Origin: Pontibacter virosus
Lineage (GTDB): Bacteria; Bacteroidota; Bacteroidia; Cytophagales; Hymenobacteraceae
Reading direction: 5' to 3'
Assembly: GCF_003096355.1 (NCBI RefSeq)
Contig: NZ_QEKI01000009.1
Coordinates: 107,943 to 171,942 of the forward strand
Length of the DNA: 64,000 nucleotides
The position numbers and the translations under genes were made by a program. The notes beneath the pieces are model-generated. The model saw nothing but the letters and a program-made list of their open reading frames with translations, had not been told where the DNA came from and ran no database searches. Shown here piece by piece: positions 51,791 to 61,662 of the stretch; position 1 is the first letter of the stretch; every line of letters begins with the position of its first letter.

Positions 51791-54700
51791 TTATCGGACG
51801 ATCATCACATAACCTTTGTAGGTCTTCTCAGAGCCATCGCACAACGTGAGGCGAATCAGGTAGTAGTAGGTACCCTCTGCTAATTTGTCTCCGTTCCAGT
51901 TGTTCTGATAAGCTTTGCTCTTGTACACTTCATTACCCCAACGGTTCACTACCACTACTTCGTTGTCAGGGTAATTTGCCAGGTTTCCGATCACCCAGGT
52001 ATCGTTCTCACCATCGTTGTTCGGCGTAAACACATTTGGCACATTCAGGTTGGCCTCCCGCATACTTGGGTCTGAGATCATCGTAACAGGGTCGCTCTTA
52101 CACTCTCCGTTGTCGGCTACTACTGTAATCTCGCCTCTGTTATTGCCCTGCACAACGGTAATCACGCTGGTACCCTGGCCTGACAGGATTTCCCAGCCAG
52201 TCGGCACCTCCCAGGTAAACAGAGCGGATGGGCTGTCCGACTCGAGTTCGAAAGTGGCTATTTCGGAACAGGCCAATGTGCGGTCCACAATGCGGCTGAT
52301 CACAGGAAGTGGTCTTGTTGACACGGACAGTCTGGTTGCTGCACTCTTGTCGCAATCGTTTATGGCTTCTACACTCACCTCACCTGAGCTGGTACCCATC
52401 TGCACTGAAATCTGTGTGGTACCCTGGCCTGCGGTAATGGTCCAGCCGGCCGGAACTCTCCACGAATAAGACGATGCGTTGGCAACTGCGTCAACGGAGT
52501 AGATTGTGATGCGGGTCGCACAAGTCAGCGTTTCGCCCTTAATAGCTGCAGGTGCGAGCGGTGGAGAAGTAACTATCTCTACTGTCAGTTTTACTTCGGC
52601 AGTTGTGCCACAGGCGTTCTTGGCCTTCACTTTCACATCGCCTCTGCCTGCCACTTTTACTTTTATGCTATTAGTGCCTTCTCCTGCTATTATTTCCCAG
52701 CCGGTTGGCAGTGTCCAGATATATGTCTCGGCACCACTGATGGCAGGTATAGAATAAACGGCATCGGTTCTGCCCAAGCATGCCAACTCTGGCCCTCTGA
52801 TGGCTTCCGGATTCATAAGCGGACGCTGCGGCTCTGTCAGCAGTTTAACACTCTGGCTCTTTCCACAAGAGTTCACAGCGACTACTGTTATTTCGCCACC
52901 ACTCATGCCGGCTGTTGCCTTTATTTCTGTTGTACCCTGCCCTGATGTGATCGTCCAGCCCTGCGGCACCACCCATTCGTAGCTAAGGGCTGTTGGAACG
53001 GCGGCGATGCGGAAAGTAAGACCGGTTGTATTGCCGCAATAAGAATCGTTGTCGCTCACGATAGCCGAAGGCGAAGGTGGAACTGAACCCACTGACTGCA
53101 CTGTCAGGCCTGTGGCGGTACTTCTGGTCCCGCAACTGTTAACAGTAGCCACACTTACCTGGCCCTGCGTTGCTCCGGCTTTCACGGTTACGCGTGTTGT
53201 ACCCTGACCTTCTATAATCACCCAGTCTGTACCCGGGAAGCTCCAGAAGTAAGATTTTGCACCTTGCACCGGATCCACCGAATACGTTTGGTTAAGACCA
53301 GCGCAATACTGTGTATTTCCGGTTATGGGTCCTGCCTGTGGGGCTGGCACGTCTGCCACAGGTGCAACGCGCAGTTTGGCAGGTATACTGTTACCGCAGG
53401 GGTTAGAGGCTGTTACGGTGATATCGCCCGCCAATGTACCCACTTTTACTTTGATTTCTGTTGTGCCCTGACCTGCCAGGATGGTCCAGCCAGATGGCAC
53501 GGCCCAGATATACTCCAGGGTATGGTCTACTGGCTCCAGCATGTATACAACCTCACTCTGCCCTTTACATACTTCGTCCGGACCTTTGATGGCGAATGGC
53601 GTCGCCGGCACCGTTGGGAATGGCCTTACAGCTTTAGTGGTTGGGCTGCTCTGACCGCACGAGTTTGTTGCGATCACACTCACGTTGCCTGATTGGCTTC
53701 CGATCGTAACCGTGATGCGGGTGGTGCCTTGTCCGCTGTTGATAGTCCAGGTAGGAGGCAGCGTCCAGGTATAGCTTTGAGCACCTGCCACCGGATCTAT
53801 TTCATATACCGTCGTTTTAGCCGTACAGCCAAACTCTTCTCCTTTTATCACGACAGGAGCGGAGGGGGCGCCTGTTGCAGTCGCTACATCTTTGCGTGTG
53901 ATGCCGCTTGCGCCGCAATCATTGACAGCTTGCACACGCAACTGGCCACCGCTCGCATTCTCGCTAAGGGATACAGTGATTTCGTTTGTGCCCTGGCCTG
54001 ACGTAATTGTCCAGCCATCCGGCACATACCAGGTATAGCTTGTGGCTCCTGGCACTGGCGCTACGGAGTACTTCGTGCCGGCGCTGTTTTGGCATACAGG
54101 GAAGGCTCCAGAGATGTCTCCAGGCTCAACCGGCGGGCCTGGAACAGGCACAACACTGAATGATCGGGATGGACTCTGTCCGCAGGCATTCAACCCTTTC
54201 ACAGTTACGGTGCCACCAACTCCATTTGGGTTAAATGTAACTGTGTTTGTTCCCTGCCCTTCGATAAGCGTCCACTGAGCCGGGTACTCCCACACATATT
54301 CTGACACATCGCCGCTGGCTGTCACGCTGAATGTTACACGCTCTGTCGATACGCAGAAGGGCAATGTGCCTGATCCGGAGATATTGGATGGCTGGTTCGG
54401 AGCCTGCAGGAATGGCTTTACGTCAAGCTCAGCTGCATTCGGGCTCTCACCGCAGACGTTTTTAGCCTTTACGGTTACTTTGCCCGCCGTTTCTCCCACA
54501 CTGACAGATATTTGCGTAGTCCCTTGTCCGGATACGATCTTCCAATCGGAAGGCACTGTCCAGACATAAGATGTAGCATCCTGCACGGGATCTATTGAGT
54601 ATGTCGCCCCCTCTCCGGCGCACACACCTTCGTTAGCCGTAATTGGCCCAGGCGTTGCAGGAGGATCAGGGTAGTTGTTTACTTTCAGACGGCTAGGGGG

Positions 54701-55987
54701 GCTGGCACCACAGCTGTTATTCACTGAAACCTGTATGAAGGCATCGTCATTACGTCCGGTTGCCTCCACTTTGATCGTCGTGGTTCCCTGGCCGCTCGTA
54801 ATTCTCCAGCCGCTCGGCACGTTCCAGGTATAGCCAGTGGCTCCTACTACTGGCTCTATACTGTACTCTCCGACAGTCCCCACGCATAGTTCAACAGCGC
54901 CTTTGATAACGCCTGCATCCGGAAGCACTGCACAGAAGTTGATATCAACCGTGTTGTTCTGCTGAATCTCGTCTTCGGCCGCTCCAGAAATCGTACCGCG
55001 CACAAAGCCCGGCCCTGTTTCGTTGATGGTTGCTGTAAGGGTGAGTGTGTAAGTTTGTCCTACTTTCAGGCTTCCGATATTCCATACCCAACTGCCATTT
55101 ACAAGCGTGAATGTAGAGTTGGGAGCGTCTGTCGTGAAGGTATGGTTAACGCCCGAAAAGAGAATGGGACTCACTCGTACGTTGTCATCATCAACCGGGC
55201 CTTTGTTGGTAACTGTAAAGGTATAGGTGATGGTCTGGCCAACAATGTAACGGTCGACACCAGCATTGCCTTCTGTTTTCTGGATTTTGATTTCCAGGTC
55301 TGTTGGCAGAAAGAAGTTATTGTTGTTCAGCTTGACCTCGCCTTGCAATGAAGCCACTCGTCCTCTCACGATCGAACCGTCGCCTATCGTAACAGCTTGT
55401 TTTGCTATGTATTGGCCCTTTATCTCAACACCATTACCTACTGTGAGCGCATCCTCTATTACCCAAAACACATTGCCAATTTTTGCATCCCGAATCAGCT
55501 CAATGTCTACCCCGGCTCCTATATTAAGGCTGCCTTTGATAATAAAGATAAAAACCGCGTTAGGGTTGTTGTTACCATCCAGGGTGATGTCGTTCGTAAC
55601 AGTGGCACTGCCATTAAACAGGTATACTCCTGGGGTGTAGGTGCGTCCGCCAAGTTCTGGGTTAGTTAGTGTAGCCGTGGGGGTTGTGGCGGCGGCTGTA
55701 TTGTAGACCGAGGTGGCTGCTGCAAGCGCATCGTTGGCGGCGGCATTTACGTTCTCGATGCCACGCCAAACAGATCCGTTGTTAAAGCCTTGGGCTGTAT
55801 TGGCGACTGAGGCTACTTTTGCACGAACAATTGTGTTTGTGTTGGGTTGATTGGTAACCCTATCGCCACCTACCACGTTATAGTCGTAAAAGGCCCCAAG
55901 TGTGGGCGCTTGTTGCGCATTTACGCCAAACGTAACCAGCCATAAGCCTAGCACTAAGAGCAAGGCTCTACTTAAGAAGCTTGTCAT
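51791..55987 (-). CDS. Giant surface adhesin, ice-binding-like head, 11 repeats, T9SS type B signal
   Basis: A 1398-residue secreted protein. Signal peptide to NAQQ. Residues about 28-230 resemble the DUF3494 ice-binding-like beta-solenoid (NAVFIFIIKGSLNIGAG, then NVFWVIEDALTVGNG and TIGDGSIVRGRVAS). A DUF11-like segment follows (about 235-360). Then come eleven PKD/Ig-like repeats of about 86 residues with the recurring core GWxIxxGQGTxxIxVxxG and a Cys-Gly ending. The last 85 residues are a gliding-motility-associated type B C-terminal signal (NVFTPNNDGENDTW...VNRWGNEVYKS). Probably a surface filament or adhesin; the head may bind ice, ligand or carbohydrate. Confidence 0.9.
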   Translation of the reverse strand: MTSFLSRALLLVLGLWLVTFGVNAQQAPTLGAFYDYNVVGGDRVTNQPNTNTIVRAKVASVANTAQGFNNGSVWRGIENVNAAANDALAAATSVYNTAAATTPTATLTNPELGGRTYTPGVYLFNGSATVTNDITLDGNNNPNAVFIFIIKGSLNIGAGVDIELIRDAKIGNVFWVIEDALTVGNGVEIKGQYIAKQAVTIGDGSIVRGRVASLQGEVKLNNNNFFLPTDLEIKIQKTEGNAGVDRYIVGQTITYTFTVTNKGPVDDDNVRVSPILFSGVNHTFTTDAPNSTFTLVNGSWVWNIGSLKVGQTYTLTLTATINETGPGFVRGTISGAAEDEIQQNNTVDINFCAVLPDAGVIKGAVELCVGTVGEYSIEPVVGATGYTWNVPSGWRITSGQGTTTIKVEATGRNDDAFIQVSVNNSCGASPPSRLKVNNYPDPPATPGPITANEGVCAGEGATYSIDPVQDATSYVWTVPSDWKIVSGQGTTQISVSVGETAGKVTVKAKNVCGESPNAAELDVKPFLQAPNQPSNISGSGTLPFCVSTERVTFSVTASGDVSEYVWEYPAQWTLIEGQGTNTVTFNPNGVGGTVTVKGLNACGQSPSRSFSVVPVPGPPVEPGDISGAFPVCQNSAGTKYSVAPVPGATSYTWYVPDGWTITSGQGTNEITVSLSENASGGQLRVQAVNDCGASGITRKDVATATGAPSAPVVIKGEEFGCTAKTTVYEIDPVAGAQSYTWTLPPTWTINSGQGTTRITVTIGSQSGNVSVIATNSCGQSSPTTKAVRPFPTVPATPFAIKGPDEVCKGQSEVVYMLEPVDHTLEYIWAVPSGWTILAGQGTTEIKVKVGTLAGDITVTASNPCGNSIPAKLRVAPVADVPAPQAGPITGNTQYCAGLNQTYSVDPVQGAKSYFWSFPGTDWVIIEGQGTTRVTVKAGATQGQVSVATVNSCGTRSTATGLTVQSVGSVPPSPSAIVSDNDSYCGNTTGLTFRIAAVPTALSYEWVVPQGWTITSGQGTTEIKATAGMSGGEITVVAVNSCGKSQSVKLLTEPQRPLMNPEAIRGPELACLGRTDAVYSIPAISGAETYIWTLPTGWEIIAGEGTNSIKVKVAGRGDVKVKAKNACGTTAEVKLTVEIVTSPPLAPAAIKGETLTCATRITIYSVDAVANASSYSWRVPAGWTITAGQGTTQISVQMGTSSGEVSVEAINDCDKSAATRLSVSTRPLPVISRIVDRTLACSEIATFELESDSPSALFTWEVPTGWEILSGQGTSVITVVQGNNRGEITVVADNGECKSDPVTMISDPSMREANLNVPNVFTPNNDGENDTWVIGNLANYPDNEVVVVNRWGNEVYKSKAYQNNWNGDKLAEGTYYYLIRLTLCDGSEKTYKGYVMIVR

Positions 55988-56140
55988 GAAATCAATGAGT
56001 ATAAGTTTGTTATAGAACTTGGCGTTTAAATATTCAACAATTTGCAGCTACGGACAGCCATTTCCGTAACTCTATTCCTTTCATCCCACTCAGTCAAATA
56101 AGTTGCAAGTATACCCTTTAAAAAGTACATTAAGAAGCTT

Positions 56141-56148
56141 CAAAAGTA
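56141..56148 (-). promoter_or_regulatory. -7 box candidate for the giant adhesin gene
   Basis: TACTTTTG on the minus strand fits TAnnTTTG, about 155 bases upstream of the ATG at 55987. No clear -33 partner. Confidence 0.35.
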
Positions 56149-56185
56149 TATTGCATATATTTGGGGCTATATTAAGCCCTAAAAT

Positions 56186-56202
56186 TTAACAAAATTTGTT
56201 AA
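56186..56202. promoter_or_regulatory. Perfect 8-bp palindrome, operator candidate
   Basis: TTAACAAA and TTTGTTAA separated by one base, in the control region of the adhesin. It looks like a dimer-binding site; the binding protein is unknown. Confidence 0.35.
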
Positions 56203-56454
56203 GTACCAAATTTTAAGTTAAAGTTTAAACTTAATTACGGCAAAGTCCTATCTTACTCATTTAGCGTTAAATCATTAGTCAGTCCAATCCTATAGGCGAT
56301 CCAACCTTGTTTAGCCAGGCCATTCCACAATGGTATTTTTAGACTTGAGCGCAAAAGTAGCTACAATCAGGCACACTCTGTATCAGTAACATAAAAAAAA
56401 TATTACTTTACAGGCAGCCTCCAAATTGCACTAAATCGAAGATAGTGCTTTCCC

Positions 56455-57420
56455 TCACCACACCCACTGCGGGCAGATGATACGACGATCATTTAGTAGC
56501 TTAAAACCAACTACCACCTCGTGGGTCCCGGCGCTTACCCGGTTGAGGCCTGATGTAGTGGCATCGTAAGAATATGAGATATCGATTAGTGGACTAACGT
56601 AAACGCCTACCATCCCTACGATAGCGTCATTATGGCGATAGGAGGCACCTACCCAGAAGCGCTCATCGTAAAGCGCGCGCAGGTTCACATCCACTGAGAG
56701 CGGACTTGGTGCAGCCAGCTTGAACATGACAGATGGGATGAGGTCAATGCGGCCTCCGGGTGCAAAGCGGTAACTGCCCGTCAGGAAGTAATGCCGCTGC
56801 AGGTCAAGTGATACATTGTTGTCCTCGGCGGAGCGGAAAGTGCCTGCATTCTCAAGCAGCTGCGCCCCCGCAAGGCCAACTGAGAAGTTACGGGAGTACA
56901 CCCACAGTCCCAGCGAGAGATCCAGCACATTCTGATTTACCCGACCTCCACCTATAAGAGGCTCAGCCGGATTGGTAAACTCGAGCTCTGAACTGTTGAT
57001 GGTATTGCGCACAAGGCCCGCCGCCACGCCTGCCGACACGTTGATGGTACGTGTAACAGGCAGGTGATAAGCATAGGAGCCCGACAGCCCTGTCCGGCGT
57101 AGCGGACCTGTTTTATCGGTGTGGAGGATGATGCCTGCCCCGTGATGCGCCAGTGCCTTGGCGTACTTGGTACTAGTGGCGCCTTTGTTCAGGGGCATAT
57201 GAGCGGAGGCATAGTAGGTAACAGGCGCTCCGTCGAGCCCCACCCACTGCTGCCGGTTGCTTATGCGTATATCGGCGTAGTCTTCTATTCCTGAAAGAGC
57301 AGGATTGAGCAGAAAGTTATTGACCATGTACTGGCTATACTGCGGACGCTGCTGTGCGAAAGCCTGCGTAACAACACCTACCAATACAACCAACAGGAGA
57401 GACAGCTTTTTCATAGTCAT
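56455..57420 (-). CDS. PorP/SprF-family protein of the second module
   Basis: A 321-residue outer-membrane protein with a signal peptide ending QAFAQ and the family signature NNFLLNPALSGIEDY and NRQQWVGLDGAP. The start ATG overlaps the stop codon of the upstream cargo gene (TAATG), a strong sign of translational coupling; an ATG two codons later is also possible. It is the partner of the 1230-residue cargo. Confidence 0.92.
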   Translation of the reverse strand: MTMKKLSLLLVVLVGVVTQAFAQQRPQYSQYMVNNFLLNPALSGIEDYADIRISNRQQWVGLDGAPVTYYASAHMPLNKGATSTKYAKALAHHGAGIILHTDKTGPLRRTGLSGSYAYHLPVTRTINVSAGVAAGLVRNTINSSELEFTNPAEPLIGGGRVNQNVLDLSLGLWVYSRNFSVGLAGAQLLENAGTFRSAEDNNVSLDLQRHYFLTGSYRFAPGGRIDLIPSVMFKLAAPSPLSVDVNLRALYDERFWVGASYRHNDAIVGMVGVYVSPLIDISYSYDATTSGLNRVSAGTHEVVVGFKLLNDRRIICPQWVW

Positions 57421-60400
57421 TATCTAATAATGGTCACATGCCCTGAAATTGGTTTTTCGGAGCTGTTGAGATAAATGATGTAGTAATAGGTGGCCACCGG
57501 CAGCGACTCGCCATTGTAGGTTCCGTCCCAAGGAGTGGCATAGCCAGTCGAATTGAAAATCTGGTTACCCCAACGGTTGAAGATCTCAATGCGGGCATCC
57601 GGATAATTCTGGATGTTCTCAATCTCCCACACATCGTTCACCCGATCACCGTTTGGCGAGAAGGCATTGGGCGCCGTAATGGCAGGTATAACTGTTACGG
57701 TCACTTCATCGGTAGCCGTACAGCCTTCTTCGGTTGTGATGGTCACGGTATAGGTGGTGGTCACATCGGGCCTGGCCACTGGGTTAGACACGTTGGCATT
57801 GCTCAGGCTCTCCGCCGGCGTCCACTCATACGACACCCCGCCAGAGGCACGTAGTTCTGCAGGACGCCCCTGAATGATCTCAACATCCGGACCGGCATCA
57901 GCTACAGGAGTTACAACGGTCACGTTTACCTGCGTACGGCTCGCGTTGGCGCAGTTGTTACTGTTTCTGGCCTGCACATAGAAAGTGGTATTGCGATCGA
58001 GCGCTGGCGTAACGAAGGTCGGACCCACAAAGAGCGGCGCCCCCCCGGTAGGAGCGTCATACCACTCAATAGTGTTGCCGTTGGCATTGGCTACGGTTAA
58101 TGTAGCAGATCCACCGACGCAGGCGCGGGCATCTTGCACTGTCAGGATAGGCGCATTTGGCAATGGCAGCATCGAAATTAGCACTGCTTCGGAGGGGTTC
58201 TCGCAGCCTGCAGAAATAGCTACCCGACGGAACCAGGTATCACGGGAGAGCACAGGAGGCGCGTAACCCGCTCCTGTATTCTGGCCAGGAGCAGGATTGA
58301 AGCCCGCATTCGGTCCGCTAATGCTGCTTTCCCAGCGATAGGTAAATCCACCGCTTCCACCAGAAGGTGTCGTGCCCGTCAGAGGCGCCGGCTGTGTGCC
58401 TGAGCAAATCTCCTGCGCCGCCGAGATAGCGTTACCTGTAATGGCAGGCCGTATGCGTATCTCTACCACATTGCTCTCGTTGGGTGTACACTGCCCGGAC
58501 CGCACCACGCGTTGGAAGTAGGTAGTTTGCGTAATGGCGCCCGGGGTGTAGCTCTGCTGGTTGTTAGTGCCCGGAGCTGGCACAAAGCTGCCAGCCGTAC
58601 CGGTACTACTGATCAGCCACTCGTAGGTATAGTTACCGCTGCCACCCGATGGGGCAGAACCAGTAATAGCGCCTGGCGCAGCTCCCGAGCACTCGTCCTG
58701 GGTTGGAGCTGTGATGGTATTGTTGGCAAGGGCTGGGAAAACAGAAATCTTGATCGCTTCTGACACCACGGTACAACCGCCCGACGTAACCGATCTTCGG
58801 TACCACGTATCCTGAGACAATGCAGAGGCAAAGGTATAGTTCTCTCCGGCGCTATTGCCTGCTGCCGTCACAAATCCTGTATTAGGGCCAGTTGTACTCT
58901 CCTCCCACAGGTAAGTGTAAGGCTCTCCGCTACCTCCTGTAGGCTTTGAACCAACCAATTGGGCGGGCAATTCGCCACCGCATATCTCCTGGTTGGAGCT
59001 GATGGTGTTGTTCTCAACACGCGGCACCGTTTGTATTTGTATGACATTACTGATACTTGGCTCGCAGTCACCCTGCCGCACGACGCGTCGGAACCAGGTA
59101 GGAGCACTAATAGCCTCCGGACTGTAATTTTGGTTATTATTTACACCGGGAGCCGCCGTGAACCCATCGTCCGGACCAGTGGTGCTCAGTTCCCAGGTAT
59201 AGGTATAGTTGGTATTACTGCCTCCTGTTGGCTCGCTACCTTCCAGTGTTGCAGGACGATCACCTACACAAATACCCTGGTCTTCGGTGATGGTATTGTC
59301 GGCTATACCTGGCACCACATTCACGACCACACTGGCACGTGGGCTCACGCATTGATTTGAATTTACTCCCTCCACGTAAAAGTTGGTGGTTGAAGACAAT
59401 GGCTCTGTTGTGAACTGCGCTCCTTCAAACACAGGATCCCCACCTCTAGGCTCTGTATACCAGCGATAAATCAGACCAGAAACCGGCCCAGATGCGCGTA
59501 ATGTGGTAGTGCCGCCTATACAGGCAGGAGCTGGCTCCTGCACAGTAGGCGCTGTGGTCAATGGGGGCAGCACAATCACTTCCTGCTCTGTAGGGCCCTG
59601 GAAATCGGACCTGCCGCACTCATTCTCGCCCAATACTCGCACCCGCCAAGTACCTACCTGGTTAAAGTTTATCGTCTGGTCTTGTCCGGTTCTGTTTGAT
59701 ACAGTGCCGTCAGGAGCTGTAATTGTCCATGACACGGTGAACTCATTGCCGAAGTTGCGATCAAAAAATGAGTTTGTACTGTTGAAAGTAAATTCATCTG
59801 GCCCACAAAATGGCCCTACAGGCGGCAACTGAACTTGCGGGTAACCGACTACCACGCTTTCAGTCGCCTCGTCTGTGCCACAGGCATTTTCAACCGTCAG
59901 TTTTATCTGGTATACACCATTGTCAAAAAACAACACCTTCAGGTCCTTTTGCTCCAAGCCGCCTTCTACTATCTCATAAGGCTTTACACCCGGGGGCGAT
60001 GTTATTTCCCATTTGTAGGTCAGGCCGCCTCCTGTAGACTCCTTCGCCTCCTGGTCTTCTGTCTCCTCGGTCTCCGTCATGGTGACATAAACTGGTCGGC
60101 AACCTATACCTGGCTCTATTTCAGCCGGCTTTTCAGGGTCATTTTTTGCAGGATTGAACCCGGCTTTGGGCTTTTGCAAAAACTCGAATACTTCTTCGTA
60201 GATGGTGGAGCAACCGTTACTATTCACTGCTCTGATCCGGATAGAGTAAGCACCCAGTTCTTCGTAAACGGGACCTTCTACTGGAAAAGTAGTGACACGC
60301 TGCTCTTCCTCGTCTTCGCCAAGACCCCAGGTGATGTAGTATTCTGTAATGCTGTTAAGCTGTGGGGACTGCGGATTCGATACTACAGCACGCACTTCGG

Positions 60401-61112
60401 CTTCGGCAGGGTCCTCTTCCTCCGGGAGGCACTGATCAAACGCCTCGCCATCTTTGTCCTCGCCTTCGATCGTGTAGGACACCTCCGCTTGTTGCTGCAC
60501 CGATACAGGAACTCTGGCAGTGGGGGAAGGACATCCGCCTGACTTGCTGATGGCTATAACAGTTACATCGAATGAAGTGCCGTTTGCTCCGAAACTCTCA
60601 TAGCTATGCGTTACGGTCGCCGTTCCCCTGGCTATTACATTTCCATCGCCAAAATCCCAATCAAAGGTATAGTCCGCATCCGAAAGGTTAGTTACATTGA
60701 ACGTGAATTCCTGCCCGGAGCAAATTGGACGGTTAGGATCGACAACAATTGTGGGAGTGGGAGGAGCGGCAGATACAATAACCGGATTAGTGCGTAGCGG
60801 CGTGGTATTGTCACAGGCACCGGGAGCGGGAGTGGCGACGGCGTAATAAGACCCGGGTTCACTTACTGAAAGGGTGTTGGCGTTCGGAGCCCCGCTTATC
60901 AATTGGTCATCTTTGTACCATTGCCAGGTGTCCACGGTAAAAGTTGCATTTGCCGTAATCACCGCAGGCTGACTTCCAAGGCATACATTGACGTTATTAT
61001 TGATTGTTGCAGTTGGGGAAGGGCAGTCGGCCACACTTCCAGATGCTTGCTGGACTATCGCGAGGAGTAAGAGTAGAAACCAGGTAAAATTCTTATACGA
61101 AGTAAACCGCAT
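57420..61112 (-). CDS. Giant PKD/Ig-like T9SS type B cargo protein
   Basis: A 1230-residue secreted protein. Signal peptide to about residue 26, then Ig-like and PKD-type domains (about 30-215, PKD core FDWDFGDGNVIARG), a further Ig/PKD region (about 215-480), a TIL-like Ig domain, and four consecutive copies of a ~95-residue repeat (cores such as NNTISSNQEICGGELPA and WYRRSVTSGGCT), another Ig domain, and a type B C-terminal signal (APNAFSPNGDRVNDVWEIEN...FNRWGNQIFNS). Likely a cell-surface adhesin secreted with the adjacent PorP/SprF protein. An N-terminal acidic stretch (EDQEAKESTGG) is variable-looking. Confidence 0.9.
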   Translation of the reverse strand: MRFTSYKNFTWFLLLLLAIVQQASGSVADCPSPTATINNNVNVCLGSQPAVITANATFTVDTWQWYKDDQLISGAPNANTLSVSEPGSYYAVATPAPGACDNTTPLRTNPVIVSAAPPTPTIVVDPNRPICSGQEFTFNVTNLSDADYTFDWDFGDGNVIARGTATVTHSYESFGANGTSFDVTVIAISKSGGCPSPTARVPVSVQQQAEVSYTIEGEDKDGEAFDQCLPEEEDPAEAEVRAVVSNPQSPQLNSITEYYITWGLGEDEEEQRVTTFPVEGPVYEELGAYSIRIRAVNSNGCSTIYEEVFEFLQKPKAGFNPAKNDPEKPAEIEPGIGCRPVYVTMTETEETEDQEAKESTGGGLTYKWEITSPPGVKPYEIVEGGLEQKDLKVLFFDNGVYQIKLTVENACGTDEATESVVVGYPQVQLPPVGPFCGPDEFTFNSTNSFFDRNFGNEFTVSWTITAPDGTVSNRTGQDQTINFNQVGTWRVRVLGENECGRSDFQGPTEQEVIVLPPLTTAPTVQEPAPACIGGTTTLRASGPVSGLIYRWYTEPRGGDPVFEGAQFTTEPLSSTTNFYVEGVNSNQCVSPRASVVVNVVPGIADNTITEDQGICVGDRPATLEGSEPTGGSNTNYTYTWELSTTGPDDGFTAAPGVNNNQNYSPEAISAPTWFRRVVRQGDCEPSISNVIQIQTVPRVENNTISSNQEICGGELPAQLVGSKPTGGSGEPYTYLWEESTTGPNTGFVTAAGNSAGENYTFASALSQDTWYRRSVTSGGCTVVSEAIKISVFPALANNTITAPTQDECSGAAPGAITGSAPSGGSGNYTYEWLISSTGTAGSFVPAPGTNNQQSYTPGAITQTTYFQRVVRSGQCTPNESNVVEIRIRPAITGNAISAAQEICSGTQPAPLTGTTPSGGSGGFTYRWESSISGPNAGFNPAPGQNTGAGYAPPVLSRDTWFRRVAISAGCENPSEAVLISMLPLPNAPILTVQDARACVGGSATLTVANANGNTIEWYDAPTGGAPLFVGPTFVTPALDRNTTFYVQARNSNNCANASRTQVNVTVVTPVADAGPDVEIIQGRPAELRASGGVSYEWTPAESLSNANVSNPVARPDVTTTYTVTITTEEGCTATDEVTVTVIPAITAPNAFSPNGDRVNDVWEIENIQNYPDARIEIFNRWGNQIFNSTGYATPWDGTYNGESLPVATYYYIIYLNSSEKPISGHVTIIR

Positions 61113-61465
61113 CAGGAAAGCTTTAAGGGTGAATTTGGACTGCGCCTAAACTATAACGATATAACCTTAATTTATGATTTATCAGGGCCTGACTTTAAAG
61201 CAAATATTGCCTAAATATAAGCAAAACAATTAAATAACAGTACATACTCCCTAACTAGTCGTCGGCAAAGTCACTCCTTGAAATTGGCTTACAAATGAAG
61301 CGCGCTAATGTTTAAGCTTCACGCTAATATTTGCTGTTATAGAAGACCCTTTTCTACGGTAATGGGTATAGTTCTGTTTAAATATAGTGGAGATAATATT
61401 TAACTTGGATGTGTTTCAGGGGAGAATTCTTAGCTGGGGAGATTAAGAAAGGCATAAAAACAAAA

Positions 61466-61493
61466 AAGCCTGACTCATTTCTGAATCAGGCTT
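61466..61493 (-). terminator. Former tRNA terminator
   Basis: On the minus strand, AAGCCTGATTCA and TGAGTCAGGCTT form a 12-bp stem with one mismatch, followed by a long T-run (TTTTTTGTTTTT). It sits directly after the tRNA 3' end. Confidence 0.85.
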
Positions 61494-61498
61494 CTTCT

Positions 61499-61522
61499 AG
61501 GTAGCGGGAACAGGACTCGAAC
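61499..61522 (-). other. tRNA 3'-end fragment, attachment site of an integrated element
   Basis: On the minus strand this reads GTTCGAGTCCTGTTCCCGC then TACC: the T-arm (TTCGAGTC loop and 3' side of its stem), the seven-base acceptor strand TCCCGCT, discriminator A and CC. The 5' part of the tRNA is missing to the right, where AT-rich element DNA begins. This is the duplicate left by insertion into the 3' end of a tRNA gene; the intact tRNA should lie at the far end of the element, beyond the window. Confidence 0.82.
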
Positions 61523-61629
61523 TATTTAAATACCCTTTACTGCTATTTACTGAAAAACATTATTATACGCTTTAAAAAGGCCTTTTCTGTTTAAAACATT
61601 AAACACCAGTATAGATCATTTAAAAAAAA

Positions 61630-61662
61630 CGTTAACTATTTCGTTAACTATTCTTATCTTTA
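61630..61662 (+). promoter_or_regulatory. Direct repeats and promoter region of the integrase
   Basis: Two copies of CGTTAACTATT (61630-61640 and 61642-61652) twelve bases apart, then TATCTTTA (61655-61662), near TAnnTTTG, about 22 bases before the ATG. The repeats could be recombinase or excisionase binding sites or a repressor operator. Confidence 0.45.

Larger units (their letters stand above)
55988..56454. other. AT-rich intergenic region between the two T9SS modules
   Basis: No gene. It contains a perfect palindrome TTAACAAA-A-TTTGTTAA (56186-56202), a second AT-rich imperfect palindrome (56213-56234), a minus-strand TAnnTTTG box (56141-56148) and a plus-strand one (56156-56163). Control of the adhesin at 55987 is a likely role. 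Confidence 0.5.
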
